Assembly: GCA_047495785.1 (NCBI GenBank)
Contig: JBLDXI010000025.1
Location: 1,922,001 to 1,986,000 of the forward strand
From: Lepidodermella squamata
Taxonomy: Eukaryota; Gastrotricha
Length of the DNA stretch: 64,000 bases
Reading direction: 5' to 3'
Made by a program: the position numbers and the translations under genes. Shown in pieces: positions 19,682 through 30,400 of the stretch (the first letter of the stretch is position 1; each line of letters starts with the position of its first letter). The notes below the pieces were generated by a model. That model did not search any database, was not told the origin of the DNA, and saw nothing but the letters and a program-made list of their open reading frames with translations.

Positions 19682-22600
19682 ATGTCGAAAGACAGACAGG
19701 CGATTGAGGCGAAATTTCGCCCAATCTTCGCTCGTTACGCCAATGAATCAATACCATTCGACCGTGTTCGCCATGAACTGCGCCTCGATGAAGTTGTCGC
19801 ATCGGCGATAGGCGAGCAAAACGGCGCTTTATTAGCGTCTAAAGAACTGCCGTCAGATGTTCGCGAGCGGTTGCGCGATCTTGCCGATTCAAACACGGAC
19901 GGCTATTTGTCCTACACTGAGTTTTTGCGGATGGTCGAAGAACTGCCGTTCGGGCGGAAATTGCTGCGATTTGCGGTGACTGGTATCGTGCCTGGCGAGA
20001 CGAAATATACGAAGAAGAAGATTGTTAGAAATGAATACTTGAAAATTGCCGAGGAAACGCCAACCATCGAGAGCTATGTCGAGCAATACAGTTGCTGTCC
20101 GCCGCCCATTTTCATGGTTTTGATCACCCTGGCCGAGGTAAATAAGCGGGTTTTTTTTCTCGAAACAGCTATTCATATCGAGGGTTTTCATAGGAACGTG
20201 AAAGTTTAAAATTACAAAAATATGATCAAGTTTATCTATTGAGTTTTTGAATTATTTTCAAGTTTTGATGAGTCATTTTTCGCAAATTTTTCAGATCTTG
20301 AGGATCATCCGATATGTATTTAAACTAATCTTGAAAATGTCAGCTCTTAATCGAGTTGAATTTTAATTTCGATTAATCGATAATCGAGGGTCCCCTACAG
20401 AGCAGCAGGCTTCAAAGCAGGATAAACTCAAAAAGCGGTGCAAACGCCGCGCAACAATAAATCGAATTAATTACGATAAAATTCGGCGTAGTTTTCTGAA
20501 TATGAACTCATCATAACTTCAGTAGTCCGGCTTATGAATTTTGAAAAAATTTCGAAAAACAACTTTTTCGACACAAGTGAGGTCTGAGTCACATTACGGA
20601 GTTTTGATGACTTATGTTCCTCAATTTTTGGTGTGAAAAGCTAGAATAGCTGACCATCATGTTAGTCCATTGGTTGAAAATCAGAGGCTAAGCCTGAGCG
20701 CCTGCTGAGAGGACTGTTTAGTGCGTTTTCCCTGCTTTGAAGCCTGCTGCTCTGTGGGGGACCCATAATCGAACCATCGATTTTTGAATCTATCACATAC
20801 AGATTAGGATTGTTCAATTTCAAGTCAATTTGAAAGAAGTTTCCTGTTTTTCTCAATTTGTTTATTTTTTTTCAATTTTTCATCTCTATGTTACTTTAGT
20901 TCAGTTATTCTATGGCAAAATCATTAAAAATTCGGTAAACATTTTGCAAACAAAAACTTTTCCCAACAATTTCCTTTTCGCTGTGCTCATATTTATAGAA
21001 AATTGAAATTGAGGATTGAATGAACTCTCAAAGACACATTTCATCCATTTTCAACAGTTTTTCGAATTTCTTTCGTTTTTATTGCTACCTATTTCCAAAT
21101 TTTGAATGAATTGTAAATTGATTTTTCGATGAAGTATTTTTTCTTCTTCAGATTGGCGTGTTTGTTTACTACTACTTCGATATGATCGAACGAAATATTC
21201 CCGTATCGCTGAAAACCGGCACTGCCATCTATTCGCCTCTCATCTGGGATCCGCACCGGCGCTGGGAAGCGTGGCGTTTCGTCAGCTACATTTTCCTCCA
21301 CTCAGGGTGCGTACAACAAATTATCACAAGACCTAAATCTCTTGTGTTACAACAAATTATCAGAAGAATTAACCCCGTCTATTGTTTACAGGCTTTACCA
21401 CCTGTTATCAAACGTGTTGTCGCAACTTATCCTCGGTATACCACTCGAGATGGTGCACGGATTTTGGCGCGTTGGCCTCGTGTACATTCTAGGCGCTGGT
21501 CTCGGTGAGTTGAATAATGGCCGAAAAATACACTACCACAACTAGTACCTGAGCTAAATTGATCGTAATATCAGCGCTCACATAGGAAAAACTTGTATTG
21601 TTGTTGCTGCTGTTATTTGCGTTACAATATTGCGCCGCTTTTTGTTTGATCATCGTGTGCATTAACGTTGTTGCGGCTTGTTTGATGCGAGCGCGCGCGC
21701 GTGTGCATCGCGGAAAGAACTGCGCAAATATTATGTTAATAATGTTCTATACCTACTGCCTATGTGTGCAAGCCGGTGAAACAGGAACAAAAACGACGTG
21801 GCGGGCTCTATAACAAACGTAACGAAGCAGGACACAACAACGGCGGTTGCTTTTTGTGCCATCCTGTATCCGGCTGTAATAAATTTAACGCTGACAAATA
21901 AAAAGTGGGGTTCTGAATAAACAAAAATGCCCAGTCATTAGCTTTCAAAATTGGCCTCATGTTTAACTAAATTTCGACTATTTATAGAGTGCAAAAATAA
22001 AATTTCGACCTCTTTGGGAATTTTGGAACTGAGCATTCATATAGATTTGTATAGCAGTAACTTGAAAAATCAACGCGCAAGTTTTGCTTTGAGCCAACAT
22101 TTTTAGGTAATTTTATTCCGATTAAGCAAAGTTTGGAACCTTTATGTTCATAAAAATTTGAATCGTGTTTTTTTATGAGTATCTTCAGCCTGAAACTACA
22201 ATTTGATAGGCGATAATGGGAAAACAAATCTAATTTGGAATCGGAGCGTGTGTTTACTGAATCTTTTGGGTTTCGCAAGTTAGGATAGGCAATGTTAGAA
22301 TTTTGTCATCCTTCTCTACGATTTAGTTTAAAGTAATTGAAATCGGAATATCTTTAGGTGGGACCAATACTGACCATAAGGGACGAAATTTTAAATCTTG
22401 AACCAAACGCAATCTATGCGAAAGCTTCGTTTTTTGAATATTTTTTAATCCGCTGTTTTCTCGAAAGGGTAATTTAAGAATCATTTATTGCGATTTTTTT
22501 TAATTAACCCTGTAATATCCAAAATTGTGGAAAAACTATTTCCGCGCGAGTAAAAATATTCAAATTTGAGCTCTACTTTCGGTCGATTTTTATTCCGCAA

Positions 22601-25600
22601 AACGCAAGACCCGGTTAAAATTTACCAAAGCGAGCCTATTTGATTATAAATGAGTCATTTTCTTATTTTCTCTCAATTTCCCCATATTCTTCAAGGAATT
22701 GAATTTTTTATTGTCGATTCTATTTTTATATGATGAATTCCTTCGAATTGAATATTTCCTGGTATTGGCGATTTTTCGGAATTCACTCCATTTTTCACCT
22801 CTCTCTGTACTCAAGCATTCTAATTATGGGGTATGAACTTCTCAAGTTCATTGGGGCCGCATTTCTCCTATTTTTCATGAAATCAATCGTTATGAAGTGT
22901 TTAATGTAAGCCAAGGTACCTTTCGCGTTTCTTCCTGGCAGGTTTATTGCTCAGGAGTTTGGCGTAAATTGCTGAAAATCCATCATCATTTGTCGCGTTT
23001 GGCATGGGGAAATATTTTACGCGCGATCTAACTGCCTCTTCTGTTCTGTGTAACTGTAAATGAATGAGTTGTTTTTCGGGATGGTAAACACGCGGTAAAT
23101 AATAATATATGCGCTGGTAATAAAAAGTCACCCCGCGACATCATCGTATAATATTTATTCTGTTGAGATTTTTTTACTCACTCTCCGTAATATATGTGAA
23201 TGAGTGAGAGTGAGTGAGCGAGTAGTAAAGTGATGTGAATGAACGGCGTAAAAAGCAAAAAGCGGCCCGCCACATAAACACCTGGTGATGTTGTTGTTGT
23301 TGCTGCTCGTTGTCTCTTGCTGCCGCCATACAACCAAGTATATGCGACACCGGTTATGAGCTATGATGATAATGATGATGATGAGATGCGCGCCGCTTTT
23401 TGGCGACAAGTGTTTTTCGGGTTGTTTTATTATCATTTATTATATTAATGTTAGTTGGCCGTACTGCGTGTGTGTGTGTTTGCGATGTCAACAAGCCGCC
23501 TTAATGCCGCGAAAAATACTATTACCTGGAAAATCCGCAATAATGGCCCATCTACTTGCCATTTTATCAATATTATTTTTTGTCTGTGCGCGGCGCCGCT
23601 TTTTTTATTTATTAACACTTTACCACTGGCTAAATAAGGTTGTTAAAACAGATTAAATTACCTAAAATCTTGAATTTCTTTTATCTCATTACGGAATTTT
23701 TCCAAAATGAATATTTTTGGAATATTTTATAAATTAATTTCACATTTTATTCAGTTCATTTATGAATCGTTTCTCGATAGAAATTATTCCTCGCGACTTG
23801 AATTTTCTCTATTTGGGTTCGGAATTTCGAAATTACAGCGTGCCCCGAGTTTCGCTGCCATTTTTTATTTTGGAACTTTATGTAGATATTCAACTTGTTT
23901 TTTCACATTGAACCTGTCGGTAGAGAATTTCATTCTTTATCCGCGATTTTACCGAAGAATTATAAATTTACCGGAGAAAACCCGAAAAACCTCGATAGTG
24001 ACTGGTTCGGTATTTTTCGGTATTTTACCCGGTCGGACAAAATTGTTAATGGGTCACGCTTTATATGAAATGGTTTTCAAATTATTCCTCGCAATTTAAA
24101 TTGATTTATTTGGTACGGAAATATTTTTCGGAATAATATCGAATGGTTTTGTACTAAATTGGCTCGTATAATATATTCCATATATTCCATATTTTCCGGT
24201 ATTTTTATATATTTTTCTGATGTTTTTTCTAGGCGCTCTTGCCCATTCACTGACCGATTTTAACATATGGATGTGCGGCGCTTCAGGCGGCGTTTACGCC
24301 CTAATCGGCGCCCAGCTGGCTAACACTGTTCTGGTACTACACATTTTTTTGTTCATCCGGTCACGCTTGATTAACTCCCGATTTTTTGCGTCTATTAGAA
24401 CTGGGACCAGATGAATTATAAATGGCTGTCTGGCTCGTGTTGGCGATTCGTGTTATCAGCCCCGATGCGAATCCTCTTCTGGGTGATCTATTGTAAGTTG
24501 TTGTTTGTTTACGTTAACCTTGCGTAAAACAGCTGGCCTCGCATTATTACCCGACTAAAATATTGTTATTACTTCGACTGTAGGCGCGGCTGATATCGGC
24601 TACACTATCTACCGCAAGATCGATTTAGGGCCCAAGTTCAACGTTGCGATATCGGCGCACATCGGCGGGCTGATTTGCGGTATGTTTATTGGCGCCTGGT
24701 CATGATAAAATTGACGTGTGCATTATTGGTAATATTAATAATAACCACGCGATTAATGTGTTTTCACTCGGATATAAAAAATGACATATATTAAGCTGTT
24801 AATGAGTGTACACAAATGCCTGCGATTTTCTTGCAAGGCTTAGGGAGTGGGAGAATTTTCGGCTAAAAATATTTGATGCTCAGTAAAAAAAGCCTTTGCG
24901 AATTTTAAATTCAATAAGGGTTCTAAAATAAGGACAATTAAAAACGCTATCAACCGAGAAAATGGAGACGAAAATATTGATTTTTGGATTTTTAAACAGC
25001 TAAGTAGCATTTCGTTAATTCTAGTAAAAATTGGAAACGGATTTTCCGTTTTAAATACGCCAGACTGAACAGCCATTCTGGCATGTGGAGGTAACAGAGA
25101 ATTTTCCCCGTGATTCCCGCCCATGCCAGCCTTCTTAGATGCTTCGTTTTGAGCATCTCCGCGGTCCTGGGAAAATATTCGGCTTTGCTAATGTCGACTT
25201 TATGATTTGTAATCGATAGAATAGATTTGCAAAGCGAATCTCGTTGTGTTCCTACTGTCAGCATTTGTAACACAGCCTTCGACGTTTCTTCACCTGTCGT
25301 GCCACTTGGCACCTGATCAAAAGAAAACCAAGTTAAGAGAACTCGATTTCTTATGATTCATTCAATCGTCCCTACTTCCAACAAGTTGAACGCTAAAAAT
25401 CCCAAACATGTCTTCGATCTCAATTATTTCGGATTCGAGGGCATTTTGCCCACCAAAGTTCGAGATGTTCTTGATCGCTGTCGTTTAGAGCCCGTTGCCC
25501 TTGAGAAGAGCTAGATTTTCCAAAGTTCGGCGTGACATTTCGCCAGCTCGCTTTCGCTACATGACGTGTTCAGATGCAAAGAAAAGGCACGAGCAGCCAC

Positions 25601-26732
25601 CGGAGCGATGCGTCGGTATTGCAGCGAGAATTGCAGCCAGGACTCGGCACGCGATGACGTGATGGATGTAGCGGCTAACGTCTCCGCGTACCGCTGCTTC
25701 CACTTAAGTTCGAGGTGGGGGCGGAGCTCCACTGCGAATCATATGAATGTAGGCAAAACCTTGAGGAAGTTGTTGTTTCTGAACTTTAGCCAGTCAGCTG
25801 AGGATGGCATACTGGGGCGAAAATAATTCGATAAGTGACGTCTAGCTGCGGGATTTAATCCAAGGAACTCCTTTGCTTGTTTCGAGAAGCGACGATTTCG
25901 ATGTTTCACCGTTCAGGAATTGATGATGAGGTGGAAGGTTGAGAGAGAAACGAGTCGTTGAAAGAGGCCATTATCTTGAAAGGATAAATGAATATGAGCC
26001 AGTCGAGTCCGATTAGAAAGTTTTGACGATCGAGAAATTCAGCGATTTTCAAAGTACAGAGGAGAAAGGTTTCGAGAACGGGAAATATTCCGTTTGCTGC
26101 TTCGAACCCAAGTGGCCTCAAAACGATCTAAGAACGATTTGAAATCCTCCCCTAGCGTAAAAATGATCAGGCCATGATTTGGCGAAGATCGCTGGCACTG
26201 AAACCACAAGCTTAGATTTTAAAGCGTTAGTCGAAATTTCAACAGTTTCGGCCGTTAATTTGCCTTCCACCTTTTTGAAGATTGACTTTGAAAGAGAGAA
26301 AAATCAGCGGAAAATCAGCATACGGAAAAGGCACGAAAGAAATCTGGCTGAGATTTGAAGACTAATCAAAGGGGAAAACGAGGTATATTGAGGCAAATAG
26401 AGAATGAAAGTAACATTTGGACACTTGAAATATTGAGAAACTAATGTCAAAAATTTGAGTACATTTTATCCCGAAAACTAAGCTTAATTTTTAAAATAAC
26501 TCCACAATTTTCAATTTTAGGGTTGCTCGTTGGACTGCCTATTTTGCGCAATTTATCGATAAAAACGTGGGAGCGCGTGTTGGAAGTGATCTCAGCAGTC
26601 GTTTTCGTGCTGCTCGTCGGCGGCGCGGTCGCCTTCAATATCCTGTACCAAGACATGCCTCCGCTCAACTGGGACTCGTTGGACATCTATTCACAGGGCC
26701 TCTCCAATAAATCGCGCAATTACGCTGGTTAA
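19682..26732 (+). CDS. EF-hand rhomboid intramembrane serine protease (RHBDL/Rho-4 type)
   Basis: Seven exons (19682-20137, 21152-21306, 21392-21504, 24233-24333, 24399-24492, 24584-24679, 26521-26732) keep frame throughout and give 408 residues. The cytosolic N terminus has an EF-hand loop, DSNTDGYLSYTE, at 69-80. The rhomboid core has WR near the first luminal loop (RRWEAWRFVSYIFLHSG), the catalytic GASG with Ser259, and AHIGG with catalytic His332. The last exon gives the extra seventh helix typical of secretase-A rhomboids. Relatives release EGF-family ligands, and EF-hand members such as Drosophila Rho-4 are calcium responsive. An acceptor-like ATTTTTAG ends 10 bases before the ATG, suggesting trans-splicing downstream of the TMEM42-like gene. 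Introns 1, 3 and 6 carry repeats. Confidence 0.88.
20388..20764. mobile_element. 377-bp MITE with 8-bp target-site duplication
   Basis: The ends are near-perfect inverted repeats of 34 bases (one mismatch) starting GGGTCCCC and continuing ACAGAGCAGCAGGC, at 20388-20421 and about 20731-20764. The octamer ATAATCGA flanks both sides (20380-20387 and 20765-20772), a clean target-site duplication. Internal sequence has no coding capacity. An 8-bp duplication suits hAT- or P-like elements, though the termini are not a textbook hAT motif. It lies in intron 1 of the rhomboid gene. Confidence 0.8.
23186..23230. repeat. GAGTGAGT-type microsatellite
   Basis: Short imperfect runs of GTGAGTGA words in intron 3 of the rhomboid gene. 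Short GAT-rich and TGT-rich runs follow nearby (23285-23400). Simple low-complexity DNA only. Confidence 0.5.
23930..24045. repeat. Dispersed repeat copy 2 (TTACC/CGGTATTTTACC family)
   Basis: Bases 23964-24038 align with 4676-4752, sharing AAATTTACC, GAGAAAACC, the CGAT-GT-ACTGG spacing and TCGGTATTTTACC. It sits in intron 3 of the rhomboid gene. A partial third copy is at 30181-30202. Confidence 0.5.
24840..26200 (-). pseudogene. Decayed retroelement-like stretch in rhomboid intron 6
   Basis: This 1.3-kb antisense stretch is richer in GC and in long broken reading frames than nearby introns. Near 26000-26120 the minus strand reads EAANGIFPVLETF...LKIAEF...QNFLIGLDWL, recalling the C-terminal half of a retropepsin (ANG, hydrophobic strands, then L-I-G-L-D-W-L). 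Downstream frames at 25732-25511 and 25312-24992 are open but unrecognised and interrupted by stops. It may be the relic of a gag-pol element. No LTRs or reverse-transcriptase motif are visible, so this is tentative. Confidence 0.3.
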
Positions 26733-27466
26733 AGACAAGTTACAGTGTGCCTGCCCTACCTGCAAATTATTTTATACACGCAAATTATATCACACCTATT
26801 GAAAGAATGAGAGAAAACGAGCGAATGATTATTGTTGTACGATTCACGCCTCGAGTTGCACTGTAAAAAAAATTGTATTGTCTGGTGTTTTTACGCTTCG
26901 CTGAACTTGCCGTGCTGTTGTTGTTTTTTTTCGAAAAATCTTAGCCGCGCCCTGGCCAGTTTTTGAAAACGAAAAATTACATGGCTGGTGAATAATTTTT
27001 GCATAATATTGCCATTCTGTCAGCAGAAAAAGAAATATTTCAAAGACGACAAAAAAATAATTGCTTGCTCACTCTGCGGGGTTCACAATATAACATATTA
27101 TTCTATTTTGCTAGCCAGTTTAGCGCGTGCTTTTTATTACGTTGCATTGTTATACATATCTTAATCATTTTAGCTGCCTCAAAAAATGACATCGAACTGC
27201 TGAATTTCATATTTTTCGAATTTTTTTAGGGATTTTAACTTTGTCTTTCGACTGGTTTTGATGGTCACTTGATAATTCCGGCTGGTCGCGATTTAACCTA
27301 AAGTAGCTATTAGTTTCAATTCTTATTTCAACAATCTGCTCGAATCTGTTGTGAAAAAATCAGTATATATATATTCCGCCGTCAATCTTCAAGCGTCGAA
27401 ACCAGTATTAAACTGCCATCCAAACAAACCAATCTCAATTGATATCGAAGAAGAAGTAGCGACGAA
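26733..27466. other. Spacer between the rhomboid and MICAL-like genes
   Basis: AT-rich, no gene supported. A TATATATATA run at about 27364-27373, about 95 bases before the MICAL-like start codon, could act as a TATA element. Confidence 0.4.
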
Positions 27467-30400
27467 ATGCAGAAAAGCGTTGAAGCAAGTTTGCTGAAGA
27501 CGCTGCTCGATTGGTGCAAGCAAATGACGCAGGGCTATCCGAATGTTAACGTTACCAATTTTACAACTTCGTGGCGCAACGGACTCGCATTTTGCGCCCT
27601 CATGCACAAATTCAACCCAGCTCTGATGTAAGTTCCTTTTGAACTGAAATTATTTTCAAATTGTGTTTGAATGTAGGATAACTTCACAGTTTTCCATCGA
27701 AAATACCAAACTTGGGTAATCTCAAAGAGATTAGAATATTTTAAATCATTTTTCAATTTTGTCAGCATAATTTTTTTTAATATTTTGGGTACCCTTTACT
27801 TTCTCTGAAATCGGATAATTTTTGTAGGAGTAAACAATTTTTTTTATTTTTCTTGAATTTAAAACATATTTTTCGTCAGAATCCAACATGAATTTGTGGG
27901 GCAAAATTTGAAAATATTAAGGGTGTTGAATATATGCAAATGAGCTTACAAATTTAACTGATAATTGTCGGAGAGTTATCATTAATTTTTCAATTTTTGT
28001 CTAATATATCTATTTCCTTATTATTTCCAATATCCAGTGATTTTTCGGCACTCAACAAAGACAACGTGCTTGAAAACAACCGATTGGCGTTCGAAGCTGG
28101 CGAAACCCTGGGTGTTCCGGCATTACTCGACCCCGAAGACATGATAGTGATGCCAACCCCGGACAAAATCGCCGTTGTGACTTATTTATCAACAGCGTAT
28201 TGCCGTTTGAAGGACCGAAAGCCGAGTAAGTCATCATTCAACACGCCCTTTCTAGTAGATTCTTTTATCTCGAATACGGTCGGTAATTTTTAATTGCCCT
28301 GATACGCTACAAATCGAGATAAGATAACAAAAAATTCCGAATTATATACGCAACTCGTTACTTTTATAGACACAAGTGTAATTTTTTCTTGTTTCAGCCG
28401 GTGGACCTCAAGTTGTTGCGAAAAACGCACCCAGGCGTCCATCGATTTACCCAACAAGGCGTCAATCAAAAGTTGTTACCCAAAAGGTGAGGAAATTACC
28501 CTTTAAAAGTTTAGTCACCCTGACGATTTTTTTTATTCAGGAGGGTACTGTCGAAGTCATGGATATTTGTGAATTTTGCAAGCAGCGCGTTCATTTGATT
28601 GAACGCTATTGGATTGGGCCGCATTTGTATCACCGCAATTGTTATGTCAAAAATTCAACCGCCCTGTCTCGCATGTCGGTATCGGGCGACGGGTCGATAT
28701 TACCGCTAACCGGGTCAATCGCCACGCCGGGTGATTCCGAACTGCGAATGGACGCTATGCGGCGAAATAGCAGTCTTGTTACTCAGGGTCAACTACCACC
28801 TAGACCGTCTATAGCGCCGTCTTCGTTGAATTCGATCGCGGAATCACGGCCGAGTGCCGAGGATTCGGATCAGCATTTACGGCTGAAATTTCGCACCCCG
28901 ATTGTACCCGAACCGCCGATTCAGCCGCAAGTCGCCCCGCCGAGGCAACAGCCAATTGCTGAAGAAACTACGCTGAGACTGAACCCTCGGCCAGTTAACC
29001 AAACCCCGACTCCAATTGCGAGATTGCCAGTCCAGGAAGCTAAACCAGCCCCGATAATACCGAAAAACCCGATTTCGGTACCGAAAACGACAGAAATACC
29101 GGCCAAAATACCGAATTCGGAAATTCCGGCGAAAGCTCCTGAAATCCAGCCTAAGGTTCAAGTTATTCAAAAACTGCCGGTTACCAAGGTGAGTGAAGTG
29201 CCAAAACCTGTTGTCACCACGACGCAGTCTCAAATTTCACCGGGCGCCGATGGTTCGGTTATGTCGGGCGACGCGGCTACCTTTGCCAAATCCGACTCAT
29301 TCAAACGTCGAACGCGACTTATCGCCGCTCAATACGAACAAAAAGCCCAGGAAAGCGCGGCGTCTATCCCGCAGAAACCGGCGGTTATCGTGACTACGGA
29401 GGTTAAGGTGGATCAGCCGTTGGTAATTTCGGTTAAACCGGAACCGGTAACTGAACCCGCGCCCTCGCCCATGCCATCCGAGGCGTCGAATTCGAGTGAA
29501 AAGCCGCGGAAACACCACAAGCATCGCGAGCATAGGGAGAAGGGCGAAGACGGTGAGAGGAAGCATAAGCATAAGCATCGAGAGAAGGGCGAGGATGGTG
29601 AGAGGAAGCATAAGCACCGGCATCGGGATAAAACTGGCGAGGCGACACCACCTGTTGAGCCGGCCGAGCAAGTTTCAATGCCGTTGACGCCGTCTAGGAG
29701 TCCGTCGAATTCGTCGACGCAGAGCTTTTCAAGCAAACCGGCCAGCGCCACGCCGTCGCCGTCTATCGCGAAGAGTGATAGCAATTTGTTGACGCCGTCA
29801 AATAGCTCGTCGACGTCTTCGATTGCGTCGCCGAACGATGCGGCAACGGCTGTGCGACCGGCGCAGGTTATTACGAAGTTGCCGCCAGTTTCGACGAACC
29901 AGACTGTGAATGTTGCTACGACCTCGTCTTCCGCCTTGCCTCCTCCTGGCCGATCGTCATTGACATCAACGCTTGTAACCCCGAAACCAACAACTGGTGA
30001 GTTGCTTAATTTCAATATTATGACAGTTACCGAATCAAGTTTTCGATTTTATGGCTAAATGACGTATTTTTGTAGAAAAGGTCCACGAAGAGCATAGAAG
30101 AGTCTGTGACGAAGATCATTACCCGCAATTTATTTTTTGCGATTTTACGGAGAAATTTAAATTCGCTTCGAAAATTATTTGGTAATTTTCGGTATTTTAC
30201 CGAGATGCGCTAATTCTCCGGGTTGTTTTCTTTCGCGTTAAAAAATTCATATTGGCATTTTTAATAAAATTTTCTATTTAGGGAAAATCTTAATGCGGTG
30301 CCAAATTTTATTTAATTCGATACCTAACCATTTAGTTTGGTTATTTAACTGGTTAGGGTTAGGTTAGGGTTAGGTTGGGGTTAGTGGCTATGTCTTAAGA

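Noticed and set aside
23155-23660. Open frames in the microsatellite-rich rhomboid intron
   Set aside because: They follow simple repeats on both strands and have no splice or domain support.
29413-30015. Long minus-strand frames opposite MICAL-like exon 4, and 33509-34528 opposite exon 7
   Set aside because: Mirror images of low-complexity coding repeats (Pro/Lys and NPF). The plus strand has the domains and matching splice sites.
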